A program made the translations under genes and the position numbers. A DNA stretch of 64,000 nt from Empedobacter sp036647415 (lineage in GTDB: Bacteria > Bacteroidota > Bacteroidia > Flavobacteriales > Weeksellaceae): NCBI RefSeq assembly GCF_036647415.1, contig NZ_JAVXKG010000001.1, forward strand, positions 1-64,000, read 5' to 3'. The notes beneath the pieces are model-generated. The model saw only the letters and a program-made list of their open reading frames with translations, was not told the DNA's origin and did not search any database. This document shows positions 26,120 through 35,517 of the stretch, piece by piece. Position 1 is the stretch's first letter, and each line of letters opens with the position of its first letter.

Positions 26120-27037
26120 ATGAAAAACCCATTATTTTATGCTAAAATCTTACTTTTTGGCGAATATGGAATTATTGAAAACTCGAAAGGCTTAACAATT
26201 CCGTATAATTTTTATCAAGGTGCATTAAAGTTTGAACCGTCTGAAATTGCGGAACAATCAAATGCTCACCTAAAAAATTATGCTAAATTTCTTGAAGAGA
26301 ATTTTGCTGATACATTTGATACAAAATCTTTTTCAGAAGATGTTGCAAATGGTATGTATTTCGATTCTAATATTCCACAAGGATATGGCGTAGGGAGCTC
26401 TGGTGCTTTGGTTGCCGCTATTTATGATAAATATGCATTCAATAAAATTGATATCAATCAACATCTTAATAAAGAAAAAATAAGTGAACTAAAAGTCTTA
26501 TTTGGACAATTAGAATCTTATTTTCACGGAAAAAGCTCGGGAATTGACCCTTTAATTTGTTATATGAATATTCCACTTCTGATCCAATCAAAAGATGATA
26601 TTTCGACAATTGGTTTACCTGAAGCAGATACAAACGGAAAAGGTGCTGTTTTCTTAATAAATTCTGGAACTCCTGGAGAAACTGCTCCGATGATTCATAT
26701 TTTCTTCGAGAAAATGAAAAAAGAAGGTTTCCGTAAAACATTGAAAGAAGAATTTATCAAATACAACAATGCGTGTATCGAGAATTTTGTAAAAGGTGAA
26801 TACAATCCATTTTTTGCAAATCTTCAGAAATTATCAGCTTGGGGCTATGAGCATTTCAGACCAATGATTCCACAAAAATTGGTTAACGCTTGGAAAACGG
26901 GAATTGATACAGATACATATTATCTTAAACTTTGTGGTTCTGGCGGAGGCGGTTATGTACTTGGTTTTACTCAAGATTATGACAAAGCAAAAAGTTACTT
27001 AAAAGACTTTCAGACCGAAGTAATTTACAAATTCTAA
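26120..27037 (+). CDS. mvk: Mevalonate kinase (GHMP kinase family)
   Basis: A 305-residue GHMP kinase. The start FYAKILLFGEYGIIENSKGL holds the KxxLFGEY substrate motif, the ATP loop is PQGYGVGSSGALVAA, and SYFHGKSSGIDP is the mevalonate-kinase-type motif with the catalytic Asp. LCGSGGGGYVLGF is the third GHMP motif. Flavobacteriales make isoprenoids through mevalonate, so the assignment fits the lineage, though other pathway genes are outside the window. It is followed 26 bases later by a prenyltransferase gene, which ties it to isoprenoid-derived lipids. Confidence 0.88.
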   Translation: MKNPLFYAKILLFGEYGIIENSKGLTIPYNFYQGALKFEPSEIAEQSNAHLKNYAKFLEENFADTFDTKSFSEDVANGMYFDSNIPQGYGVGSSGALVAAIYDKYAFNKIDINQHLNKEKISELKVLFGQLESYFHGKSSGIDPLICYMNIPLLIQSKDDISTIGLPEADTNGKGAVFLINSGTPGETAPMIHIFFEKMKKEGFRKTLKEEFIKYNNACIENFVKGEYNPFFANLQKLSAWGYEHFRPMIPQKLVNAWKTGIDTDTYYLKLCGSGGGGYVLGFTQDYDKAKSYLKDFQTEVIYKF

Positions 27038-27063
27038 AACAATTTATTTTAATAATATAAACG

Positions 27064-27987
27064 ATGAACGCACAGAAAATAATCCTAAAAATTATTGCAT
27101 TATTTTCTGTTGTTCGTGGTTATAATTTGGTTGTGCTTATTTTGGCGCAATATCTTGCTGCACTTTTTATTTTTGCGCCCGAAGTTAGCCATCGTCAATT
27201 GTTGACAAATCCACGATTAGACGGAATTATTTTATGTTCGATACTTTGTGTGGCGGCTGGTTATATTATCAATAATTTTTATGATTTAGAAAAAGACGAA
27301 CTCAAGCGTCCTTTACAAGTTTATCTTCAAAAACAGGTTTCGCAAGGATTTAAGTTAACTGTTTATATACTATTAAATGCTTCTGCATTGATTATCGCAG
27401 GATTAATTTCGCTAAAAGTTTTTATTTTTTTCCTTGTTTATCAATTTTTAGTTTGGTTTTATAGCCACAAAATCAATCGATTTGCATTGATAAAAAACTT
27501 TTATTTAGTTATCATTCGCGTCATGCCATTTTTCGCATTATTGGTTTATTTTGACAATTTCACATTCAATCTGGCTTTACATGCTGTTTTTGTAACTATT
27601 TTATTTTTGATTACAGATATTGTGAAAGATTTAACGTCACAAAAAGCAGATTTAATTTACGGTTACGATTCTATTCCAATCAAATATGGTATTGATTTTA
27701 CAAAAGTACTTATCGCAGGTTTACTATTAATTGATATTATCATCGGTTTTATCATCATTTACAAGAATGATGTTGGTGCGATGAAATACTTTTTTATTGG
27801 AGCAGATTTTTGTTTTATCATCATTTTTCTAATGATTTGGAAGTTAAAAACTTCTCAAGAATATAAGATTTTACATTATTTTTTTAAGGGAATGATTGTC
27901 GCAGGTGTATTTAGTATCGTGTTAATCGAAATAAATCCCTTAACTTTGCAAACTATTGCGCAAAATTTTAATCAGCGCATAAAATAA
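27064..27987 (+). CDS. UbiA-family prenyltransferase (geranylgeranylglycerol-phosphate type)
   Basis: A 307-residue integral membrane enzyme with about nine helices. The first aspartate-rich motif is NNFYDLEKDELKRP (N-x3-D-x3-D form), and the second is DIVKDLTSQKADLIYGYDS. These bind the prenyl diphosphate through magnesium. Databases usually name this Bacteroidota group geranylgeranylglycerol-phosphate geranylgeranyltransferase. The true acceptor is not settled by sequence, and a menaquinone or other aromatic acceptor cannot be excluded. It lies between mevalonate kinase and rluB on one strand with short gaps. Confidence 0.82.
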   Translation: MNAQKIILKIIALFSVVRGYNLVVLILAQYLAALFIFAPEVSHRQLLTNPRLDGIILCSILCVAAGYIINNFYDLEKDELKRPLQVYLQKQVSQGFKLTVYILLNASALIIAGLISLKVFIFFLVYQFLVWFYSHKINRFALIKNFYLVIIRVMPFFALLVYFDNFTFNLALHAVFVTILFLITDIVKDLTSQKADLIYGYDSIPIKYGIDFTKVLIAGLLLIDIIIGFIIIYKNDVGAMKYFFIGADFCFIIIFLMIWKLKTSQEYKILHYFFKGMIVAGVFSIVLIEINPLTLQTIAQNFNQRIK

Positions 27988-27997
27988 TCAAATTCAA

Positions 27998-29026
27998 ATG
28001 AATAACAGACGAAATCAATCCAACGACAGAAATTCCCAAGGCGGGAACAATCGTGGTAAAGGAGGAAGCAATTCATCTTCTTCATCATCAAGAGCAGGCG
28101 GAGGGAAAGGAAAACCGTCATTTGGAGGTAGTAAACCAAGTTTTGGTGCGAAAAAAACTGAAGGTGGAAAACCATCTTTCGGCGGAAGCAAACCAAGTTT
28201 TGGAGGAGCTAAACCTTCTGAAGATGGTAAAAAAAGTTTTGGACCAAAAAAACCGTTTAACAAATTTGGAGAAAAACCATTTGTTAAAAGACTGAAAAAA
28301 GCACCAGTTGACGACGGGACTATTCGTTTAAATAAATATGTAGCGAATGCAGGGATTGCATCCAGAAGAGAGGCCGACGAGTTGATCAAAACTGGAATTG
28401 TTACAGTGAATGGTCAAGTTATTTCGGAAATGGGTTACAAAGTACAACCTGATGATGAAGTGCGTTTCGATGGGAAAAAAATCTCTTCGCAAAAAAATGT
28501 TTATTTCTTATTGAATAAACCAAAAGGATTTATTACAACTTCTAAAGACGAAAAAGATCGTCAAACTGTAATGGATTTAGTAAAAACAGCAACAACTGCG
28601 CGTATTTTTCCAGTTGGTCGCTTAGATAGACAAACAACAGGTGTTTTATTGTTTACGAATGATGGATACTTAACTAAAAAGTTAACGCATCCAAGTCATG
28701 ATATGAAAAAAATCTACCACGTTACCTTAGACAAAAAATTAACAGCTAATGATATGGCTGATATTAAGAAAGGTGTTCGTTTAATTCCTGAAGGAATTGC
28801 TATTGTAGATGATATTTCTTTTATCGAAGGACGTCCAAAAACTGAAATAGGTATTGAATTACATATTGGTTGGAACCGTGTTGTTCGTCGTATTTTCGAA
28901 ACAAAAGGTTATTCTGTAGAGGCTTTAGATAGAGTTTCTTTTGCTGGTTTAACTAAAAAATCTTTAGGTCGTGGAGAATACCGCGCTTTAACAGAGCTTG
29001 AAGTTAACTTCTTGAAGATGTTATAA
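27998..29026 (+). CDS. rluB: 23S rRNA pseudouridine synthase RluB type, with low-complexity N-terminal tail
   Basis: A 342-residue RsuA/RluB-family pseudouridine synthase. Residues 1 to about 105 are disordered, rich in Gly, Ser, Asn and Lys, with four copies of KPSFGG or KPSFGA (39-70). An S4 RNA-binding domain follows (RLNKYVANAGIASRREADELI), then the catalytic domain with GRLDRQTTGVLLFTND, which holds the nucleophilic Asp, and RRIFETKGYSVEALDRV. The start at 27998 is 10 bases after the prenyltransferase stop. The tail probably helps ribosome or RNA binding, an inference from its charge. A paralogue with a tail at the other end is at 34.5 kb. Confidence 0.9.
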   Translation: MNNRRNQSNDRNSQGGNNRGKGGSNSSSSSSRAGGGKGKPSFGGSKPSFGAKKTEGGKPSFGGSKPSFGGAKPSEDGKKSFGPKKPFNKFGEKPFVKRLKKAPVDDGTIRLNKYVANAGIASRREADELIKTGIVTVNGQVISEMGYKVQPDDEVRFDGKKISSQKNVYFLLNKPKGFITTSKDEKDRQTVMDLVKTATTARIFPVGRLDRQTTGVLLFTNDGYLTKKLTHPSHDMKKIYHVTLDKKLTANDMADIKKGVRLIPEGIAIVDDISFIEGRPKTEIGIELHIGWNRVVRRIFETKGYSVEALDRVSFAGLTKKSLGRGEYRALTELEVNFLKML

Positions 29027-29047
29027 TACCTCATCAAAAATAATAAT

Positions 29048-29077
29048 AAAAACCACTTCGTAAGAAGTGGTTTTTTT
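29048..29077 (+). terminator. Terminator of rluB
   Basis: AAAAACCACTTC-GTAA-GAAGTGGTTTTT with a T run, 21 bases past the stop. The stem is the same as in the terminator at 38028-38057, and only the loop differs. Confidence 0.9.
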
Positions 29078-29087
29078 AGTTTTAATC

Positions 29088-29810
29088 CTATCCTTTATCA
29101 ACTTTGTTGCTATAAGCTTCCATCATTTTTCTATTCGCTTCTTTTACGAAATCGTCTTTTTCTTTTTGTGTCATCTTTTCTCCTTTTGAAGGAATTTTTA
29201 TCGTTTCGGTTTTTGACGCTTCTTTTATATTGATTGCTCTAAAAGTTGTTTCATAACTTTCATCTTTTAAGTTTGTTACAGCTTTCAATTCTAAAATTAA
29301 ACCAGGTAAACCATTGAAAAAGATCGGTCCTCCTTTTGGTTGTAACGTAGATGCGAACCAAGCTTCTATCTTAGAATCTTTATATTCTGTAGTTGCTTTT
29401 TTTACTTTAATTCCTAAAATTTCTTTTGAATCTCTACTAATTTTCCAAGTATATTGTGGTAAATTATCTACAATCAAAATATTTTTATTTGCATAATTTC
29501 CTTCTATTTTATATTGTGCAGATTTATAATCAATGTAAATATTATCATCAATTGTGCTCATTGATGTTGAAGATTTATTTTGACTATTATCAATACGCTC
29601 AATTTCTTTAAAAAAGGATTGTTTCTCATCAAAAAGCAATTGATAATACTTTGGTGTTGAATTATTTTTATCTAATTCTGCTTTATAAACTGGATCTTTC
29701 TCATCAAAAAAGATTTTATCATATGTTTCGTATTCAACTTTCCATAAGCTTTGCGCAAATAAAACTTGTGAAAAAGTAATCATAATTAAGAATAAAACTT
29801 TGATTTTCAT
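29088..29810 (-). CDS. GLPGLI family secreted protein
   Basis: A 240-residue protein with a signal peptide (to about SQVLFAQ) and the family-defining motif in PIFFNGLPGLILELKAV (about residues 160-175). Other family signs are WKISRDSKEILGIKVKKATTEYKDSKIEAWFASTLQPKGGP in parts, the region leading to the motif. GLPGLI proteins are a Bacteroidota group, often found near TonB-dependent or carboxypeptidase-like genes. Their function is unknown. The gene is isolated and convergent with rluB, separated by a terminator. Confidence 0.88.
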   Translation of the reverse strand: MKIKVLFLIMITFSQVLFAQSLWKVEYETYDKIFFDEKDPVYKAELDKNNSTPKYYQLLFDEKQSFFKEIERIDNSQNKSSTSMSTIDDNIYIDYKSAQYKIEGNYANKNILIVDNLPQYTWKISRDSKEILGIKVKKATTEYKDSKIEAWFASTLQPKGGPIFFNGLPGLILELKAVTNLKDESYETTFRAINIKEASKTETIKIPSKGEKMTQKEKDDFVKEANRKMMEAYSNKVDKG

Positions 29811-29834
29811 TGTATATAAGTTATAATTAAATAT

Positions 29835-29868
29835 AACAAAAAAAGCGATTCAAAACTGAATCGCTTTT
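29835..29868 (-). terminator. Terminator of the S9 peptidase gene
   Basis: On the minus strand AAAAGCGATTCA/TGAATCGCTTTT pairs around four bases and is followed by T7, 13 bases past the stop codon. Confidence 0.9.
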
Positions 29869-29881
29869 AGCTTATTGAAAT

Positions 29882-32326
29882 TTACTTCTTTTCAGAATCT
29901 TTTCCTTTATTTTTTACATATTTCTCTAACCATTGATCTTGCTCCCACAATGTGTGCAAAATAGATTCTTTGGCAGCGTAACCATGCGATTCTTGTGGTA
30001 AAAGAACTAATCGAGTGATTGCTCCTAAACCTTTCAAAGCGTTAAAATAACGCTCAGATTGCATAGGAAAAGTTCCTGTATTGTTATCCGCTTCTCCGTG
30101 AATTAGCAACAAAGGTGTTTTCATTTTATTCGCATTTTGGAAAGGTGCCATTGTGTTGTAAACATCTGGTGCTTCCCAATAATTACGTTGTTCTGACTGA
30201 AATCCGAACGGCGTTAATGTACGATTATATGCTCCTGAACGTGCAATACCAGCTGCAAAAAGATTAGAGTGCGTTAATAAATTCGCCGTCATGAAAGCTC
30301 CATAAGAATGTCCACCAACCGCAACGCGTGTTCTGTCAATATAACCCAATTTGTCTACTGCATCTATTGCTGCTTTTGCATTCGCAACCAATTGAGGCAC
30401 GTATGTATCATTTGGTTCTTGTTTTCCTTCTCCGATAATTGGAAAAGCTGCGTCATCCATAATAGCATAACCTTTCAGCGCCCAAAAAATTGGACCTCCG
30501 TAAGATGGCGAAACAAATTGATTTTCAGAAGTTGTTACCTGTCCTGCAGTTGCTGCGTCTTTAAACTCGCGCGGATAAGCCCACATTAGCATTGGTAATT
30601 TTTCTTTTTTCGATTTGTTATAATTTGGTGGTAAATATAATGTTGCAGATAATTCTACACCATCTTCACGTTTATATTTGATTAATTCTTTCGAAACTGA
30701 ATTCATTGCTTCAAAAGGATTTTTATTGAAAGTTACTTGCTTTGGCTTCCCTCCTTTCTGAAAAATATTACGAACATATAAATTCGGATATTCTGTTTTT
30801 GATTGAATTCGTTCTAAAATAATTCCTTTCTTCGGATCAATCACATTCATGATTTGCTCATACTTATCCGATTTTTGAGCTCTCCATAAACGAGAAGTTT
30901 TTAATGTTTTCAAATCTAATTCGTCCACAAAAGGTAAAATTCCTTCTGCAGAAGCTCCTTGTCCTTGTAACATCACTTTATCTTTGTTTATTGCTAAAAC
31001 TGGCCATCCAAACTCATTTGTATCTGTTACAAATTGTCCTGGATCTCCGTAAGCATCTTGCTCATTACGACTAAAGAAACGTTGCGCTTCTTGATTTGGA
31101 TTAGATGGATTGAATAAATAAAAACTTGTATTACGTGTATTGTACCAATCGTCTACAGCAATTGCTACATTATTATTTCCCCAATAAATTCCTCCAAAAC
31201 GATCTTTTACTTTTACCAATTCTTGCTTTTGTCCACTAAATGGAGCTTGTAATTGATAAAGTGCATCACGATATTCTGCTGGTTTATTTGCATCTCCTCC
31301 GTCAAGAGCTTCTACCCAATATAAAGTTGCTGCTGCGTCCCAACGCCACGCTAAATTACGTTTTCCTGTAACAGTTGATGAAAAACCTTTTGGAACAACT
31401 TCTTGTAATTCTTTCTTATTGATATTTTGAACCAATTTTCCTCCATTATCATAAATATCCGCTGAAGCAGGGAAACTTCCGTATGTTACAATGTAAGAAA
31501 ATGGTGTTTTAATTTGATTAACCAATACGAACTTTCCGTCTGGCGAATTCGAAATACTTGTGTACATAGAAGCTGGTAACCATTTGGTTTTTGCTCCTGT
31601 TGCTGCATCAATTTTATATAATTCTGAACGTACTAATTGCTCAAAATTGAATTCATCATTTTTATTCTTTAATAAATCTTGGTACGTTCTATTTTGTGCT
31701 TCTTTACCATCACTCACAGAAACTACTGGTCCTGTAGGCAAAGCTTTTTCTGTATTGATTAAAGGTTTTCTATCTGATGGAAGAACTTTCACAATCAATG
31801 TTTTGTTATCTGACATCCAACTAAATGGGCGTCCAAGATTTGCATTTAATTGATCTTCATAAACTTTTGTAGCTTTCAACGTTTTCACATCAACTATCCA
31901 CAATTCTACTCCTTTTTCTGTTGTATTTGTTAAGGCAAATTTAGAATCGTCATTGTTCCAAGATTGATTAGAAAAACGTCCTTCTGTAGGTAAACCTGCA
32001 ATTGTTTTTTCTTGTCCTGTTTTTAAATCTAAATAGGTGATTTTTTCATTAAAAACCTCTCTAGAATTGATGTTTGTAACTGGATTAATACGTAATCCTG
32101 CCAAACGTAATTCTTTCTCTGATAATTCTGCAATAGATTTGTAACGAGATTTATACGATAAAAAAGCATTTTCTCCTTTACCATCAACCGATGTTCCTGG
32201 AGGAAGTGGAGCTATCGCTAAGTCTAAAATTTCTTTTGTAGGTTGTTGATACGTTAAACTCTCTTGTGCTTTAATCGAACTGAATGATAAAGACAAAAAA
32301 AGTAATGATAATACAATTTTCTTCAT
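29882..32326 (-). CDS. Secreted S9-family peptidase (prolyl-oligopeptidase type)
   Basis: An 814-residue serine peptidase with a signal peptide (cleavage near SSIKAQ). Residues of about 60-560 form the beta-propeller that filters substrates, and the last 250 form the alpha/beta hydrolase domain. The nucleophile is Ser674 in GGHSYGAF, the acid Asp lies in LIHGEADNNTG, and the His in PQESHGY. This branch of S9 resembles acylaminoacyl- or glutamyl-type peptidases of Bacteroidota. The exact specificity is not readable. The gene has its own terminator. TATCTTTA (plus 32350-32357) is a possible off-consensus -7 box. Confidence 0.9.
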   Translation of the reverse strand: MKKIVLSLLFLSLSFSSIKAQESLTYQQPTKEILDLAIAPLPPGTSVDGKGENAFLSYKSRYKSIAELSEKELRLAGLRINPVTNINSREVFNEKITYLDLKTGQEKTIAGLPTEGRFSNQSWNNDDSKFALTNTTEKGVELWIVDVKTLKATKVYEDQLNANLGRPFSWMSDNKTLIVKVLPSDRKPLINTEKALPTGPVVSVSDGKEAQNRTYQDLLKNKNDEFNFEQLVRSELYKIDAATGAKTKWLPASMYTSISNSPDGKFVLVNQIKTPFSYIVTYGSFPASADIYDNGGKLVQNINKKELQEVVPKGFSSTVTGKRNLAWRWDAAATLYWVEALDGGDANKPAEYRDALYQLQAPFSGQKQELVKVKDRFGGIYWGNNNVAIAVDDWYNTRNTSFYLFNPSNPNQEAQRFFSRNEQDAYGDPGQFVTDTNEFGWPVLAINKDKVMLQGQGASAEGILPFVDELDLKTLKTSRLWRAQKSDKYEQIMNVIDPKKGIILERIQSKTEYPNLYVRNIFQKGGKPKQVTFNKNPFEAMNSVSKELIKYKREDGVELSATLYLPPNYNKSKKEKLPMLMWAYPREFKDAATAGQVTTSENQFVSPSYGGPIFWALKGYAIMDDAAFPIIGEGKQEPNDTYVPQLVANAKAAIDAVDKLGYIDRTRVAVGGHSYGAFMTANLLTHSNLFAAGIARSGAYNRTLTPFGFQSEQRNYWEAPDVYNTMAPFQNANKMKTPLLLIHGEADNNTGTFPMQSERYFNALKGLGAITRLVLLPQESHGYAAKESILHTLWEQDQWLEKYVKNKGKDSEKK

Positions 32327-32411
32327 GTGATTTTATGATTTCAATTTGATAAAGATATTGATTCTTGAATAGATTAAAATGATAAAAATCTCATTTGTAA
32401 AAAATGAAAAT

Positions 32412-32441
32412 AAAAAAGACGAATCTTAGATTCGTCTTTTT
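32412..32441. terminator. Terminator downstream of the PQQ-like propeller gene
   Basis: AAAAAGACGAATC/GATTCGTCTTTTT around TTA, with A/T runs on both sides, starts about 17 bases past the stop of the minus-strand gene ending at 32458. Confidence 0.85.
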
Positions 32442-32457
32442 ATATTCTTGGATAATT

Positions 32458-34392
32458 TTATTTGTAAATTTTTAAATCCTTGTCAGATGCATAATAAATA
32501 TTGTCTGTTACAGCATCTATTTCATAAATTGGTTTGTTTGAATCTAAATTAATTTTAGCAACCTCAACTCCATCTTTTTTACGAATTTTTACTAACTCCG
32601 GTCCAGTTTCTCCTTTAGAAAGAATGAACGCATAATTATTACTTTGTTTCAGACCATTAAAACGTTTATTAACAACTGATAATAAATTTTTATTAATAAT
32701 ATCAGAATAACCATCTAAATTATCTGCCTTATTTAGCATTCTATTTTTAGCCTCTTCTGAAACAAGATTACTTCTTTTCTCATTTCCGTCTTTGTCTTTG
32801 TAAACAACTTCTGCTGTCGCAATACTTTTGTTTATTCCACTTTTTAATCCAAGATAAGAAGTTCCTATTATACCTCCTGTTTTCAATAACCTTCTCGCTG
32901 TTTCTCCTGGTTCTTTATATGATTTTTGGTAAATAGTATTTCCTTCATTATCTAATCCAATGACGTCATTTTGTCCTACTATAACAACTCCCCAATCATA
33001 AGATTCTAAACTTTGGATTGTTTTATCATTCTCTACATCAATTTTTCCTTTTGGTTTAGGACTATCTTCGTTATTTGCATTGAATGTATAAATACGTTTG
33101 TTATTATAAACTAAAAATTTATCGTCTTTTGCATCGTAAACTAATGGACGTTTTTTATCAAACTCTATGTTCTTTTTCCAGATTTTTTTCCCAGAAGTAT
33201 AATCAACCATATTACCATAAGTATCCGTTAAATAAAATACTCTGTTATTTGCTACAGATCCTAAATAGTGTACTTTATCTTCTGAATCATCTGCAATTTC
33301 TACAAATTTCTTCCATTTATTTTGACCGTCTTTATCAATCAAATTCATTTCGTTATCTGCAATATATAGATAATCTTTATCTACAGAAATTACTTGTTTG
33401 ATGTCTTTTCCTTTGGCATCTTTTTTCCATAATTTATTTCCTGTAGCGTAATCGTAAAAGTTAAATCCTGATTGATGAGCAATCAAAATTTTATCTTCAT
33501 GATCTTCCAAATATGAAATGTATTTTGTTGAGATATCATCTTTCCATAATTTATTCCCCGTTGAAGCGTCTAAAATATTAAGTTTTTGTTTTGAAGATAG
33601 AATTCCTCCCGAATTTAGAACAGTAATGATTTTATCTCCATTTCCACTTGTGTAGAAGTTATTAATCGGATAATCTGTTTTCCATTTAATCTCTCCATTA
33701 TCAGCATTCAACGAAAAAAGTAAATTTTTGATACCAGCATAGATCGTTCCATTGCTTAGAAGAACTTTGTTTTCTGCTAAACTAACATCATTTTTTAATA
33801 AGCTTCCAAGGAAATTACCAAACTCTTTTGCAAGACTGTCTACATTACCTACTGTGCTTACCCAATTATTCTTTTTAGAAGATAAATCGTAATTAATAAA
33901 ATCAATGTTTTTATCTTTTTGTCCTAAAATTAAAAACTGCTTTTTAGAAGGAATATATGACGTAGTATAAATGACATAACCAGCCTCTGCTGCATTAAAT
34001 ACAACATCTCCATTGGTTCCATTTACGATAATACTATTGTTATCAAATTTAACTTGAATGAAAGGTGAATTCGGAATAAATTCTAAATCAGTATTAGATG
34101 AAAAAGCTTTAGAAAACTCATTATTTTGTAAAGACTCGTATGTTTTTGCAACTTTACTAAGAGTTGTTGCATTGTTTACTTTATTTACATCTAAAGTCCA
34201 ATCTATTTTATTAGATTCTGGATTTATACTAGAAATTCCATCTTTTGTTTTTACCAAAACATTACCTGTTAAGGGTTCTACTTTTACATCTTGAATAGAA
34301 TTTTTGAAAGAAACTACGTCCTGTGCAGACACAGCTGTGTAAGAAAAGCATATAAGAGATGCTAATCCTATTGTGTAAAAAGGGCTTTTCAT
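32458..34392 (-). CDS. PQQ-binding-like beta-propeller protein
   Basis: A 644-residue exported protein with a signal peptide (to about AVSAQ). It consists of repeated units with the pattern GN-x-LWKKD or GEIKWKTD (for example NADNGEIKWKTD, DASTGNKLWKDD, DYATGNKLWKKD, KDGQNKWKK, DYTSGKKIWKK), the signature of PQQ/quinoprotein-type propeller blades. No catalytic or PQQ-ligand residues are evident, so a scaffolding or sensing role is more likely than dehydrogenase activity. It is not BamB-like in context, as the Bam genes are elsewhere. The gene stands alone between rluF and the S9 peptidase, all on the minus strand. Confidence 0.8.
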   Translation of the reverse strand: MKSPFYTIGLASLICFSYTAVSAQDVVSFKNSIQDVKVEPLTGNVLVKTKDGISSINPESNKIDWTLDVNKVNNATTLSKVAKTYESLQNNEFSKAFSSNTDLEFIPNSPFIQVKFDNNSIIVNGTNGDVVFNAAEAGYVIYTTSYIPSKKQFLILGQKDKNIDFINYDLSSKKNNWVSTVGNVDSLAKEFGNFLGSLLKNDVSLAENKVLLSNGTIYAGIKNLLFSLNADNGEIKWKTDYPINNFYTSGNGDKIITVLNSGGILSSKQKLNILDASTGNKLWKDDISTKYISYLEDHEDKILIAHQSGFNFYDYATGNKLWKKDAKGKDIKQVISVDKDYLYIADNEMNLIDKDGQNKWKKFVEIADDSEDKVHYLGSVANNRVFYLTDTYGNMVDYTSGKKIWKKNIEFDKKRPLVYDAKDDKFLVYNNKRIYTFNANNEDSPKPKGKIDVENDKTIQSLESYDWGVVIVGQNDVIGLDNEGNTIYQKSYKEPGETARRLLKTGGIIGTSYLGLKSGINKSIATAEVVYKDKDGNEKRSNLVSEEAKNRMLNKADNLDGYSDIINKNLLSVVNKRFNGLKQSNNYAFILSKGETGPELVKIRKKDGVEVAKINLDSNKPIYEIDAVTDNIYYASDKDLKIYK

Positions 34393-34499
34393 TTTAATTG
34401 TTTAGGTTTAAAATTATTGCGCTAAGATATTATTTTATTTTAGACTTTAATCAAAAACTATTTTATTAAAATTATTTTAACCCTCTCATTATTCATAAC

Positions 34500-35411
34500 T
34501 TATCTTCCTTTACCGCCTTTTGTTTTGTTCGGATTACTTTTTCCAACTCTTGCTTTAGAACTACTTGATTTTGATTTAGGTTTTGATTTTTTAATCGTTT
34601 TTCCTTTAGCATCTTTAAAATCTGGTGAAATCTGAATAGCTTTCTTACTCGAGGACTTCTTTGATTTAGCTGCTTGTTTCTTCTCTTCGTTTTGTTCTGA
34701 GTCTTTTGTCAAACGATTCAATTCTGCTAACTCTTCTTGTGTTAAATCACGGTGTTGCCCAACTCCAACATTCAATGTCAAGTTCATAATACGAACACGT
34801 TCTAGTTTTTTTACAGAATAGCCAAAATATTCGCACATACGACGAATTTGTCTATTAAGACCTTGTATCAAGGTAAGTTTAAAAACATTTGTACTAATTT
34901 TTTCTATCTTACATTTTCTTGTCACAACATTAAGAATAGGCACTCCATTTGCCATTCTTGTACAAAATTCGTCGGTAATTGGTTTATCAACCGTTACTAT
35001 ATATTCTTTCTCATGATTATTACCAGCACGCAAAATTTTGTTCACGATATCACCATCACTTGTTAGTAAAATCAAACCTTGAGAATCTTTATCTAATCGT
35101 CCAATAGGAAAAATACGTTCACCAAAAGAAAGAAAATCAATAATATTATCCGGATCTGCAGAATCTGTAGTACATGTTACTCCAACCGGTTTATTTAGCA
35201 TAATATATGCTGCATTTTCTTTTGCTTTTGGCTCAATCAAAATTCCATTTACAGTAACAACATCGTTAGGTTGCACTTGTCTTCCGACCTTTGCTACTCT
35301 ACCGTTTATCATTACAACGCGCTTTTCTATATATTGATCTGCTTCTCTTCTCGAACAAAAGCCACTTTCACTAATGTATTTATTTAATCGTATAAAATTA
35401 GATTCCTCCAT
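34500..35411 (-). CDS. rluF: 23S rRNA pseudouridine synthase RluF type, with basic C-terminal tail
   Basis: A 303-residue pseudouridine synthase. The ATG at 35411 is preferred, since the reading frame's upstream TTG at 35420 lies inside the -7 box. The S4 domain is IRLNKYISESGFCSRREADQYI, the catalytic loop GRLDKDSQGLILLTSDGD, and LIQGLNRQIRRMCEYFGY the RluF-type C-terminal motif. After about residue 237 there is a disordered tail rich in Lys and Ser, ending in KGGKGR, which E. coli RluF has only in short form. The possible transcript start lies within a few bases of the ATG, so the mRNA may be leaderless. Confidence 0.88.
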   Translation of the reverse strand: MEESNFIRLNKYISESGFCSRREADQYIEKRVVMINGRVAKVGRQVQPNDVVTVNGILIEPKAKENAAYIMLNKPVGVTCTTDSADPDNIIDFLSFGERIFPIGRLDKDSQGLILLTSDGDIVNKILRAGNNHEKEYIVTVDKPITDEFCTRMANGVPILNVVTRKCKIEKISTNVFKLTLIQGLNRQIRRMCEYFGYSVKKLERVRIMNLTLNVGVGQHRDLTQEELAELNRLTKDSEQNEEKKQAAKSKKSSSKKAIQISPDFKDAKGKTIKKSKPKSKSSSSKARVGKSNPNKTKGGKGR

Positions 35412-35417
35412 ATAATG

Positions 35418-35425
35418 CAAAGATA
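35418..35425 (-). promoter_or_regulatory. -7 box of rluF, likely leaderless
   Basis: TATCTTTG on the minus strand ends seven bases before the rluF ATG, so transcription would begin about one to three bases ahead of the start codon. Confidence 0.5.
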
Positions 35426-35517
35426 GTTTTTTATCGAGTTGAAATATCTATTCACAATCTACTTTATCATTCGGAAAACGATGAAACTTATTTATATTTA
35501 CAAAACCTTACAAATTA

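Noticed and set aside
28015..28389. Long Pro/Ser/Leu-rich frame opposite the rluB tail
   Set aside because: It is the antisense of the Gly/Ser/Lys repeat region and gives a low-complexity product without start context.
35412..35420. TTG start codon for rluF at 35420
   Set aside because: It coincides with the -7 box TATCTTTG, so transcription could not cover it. The ATG at 35411 fits.
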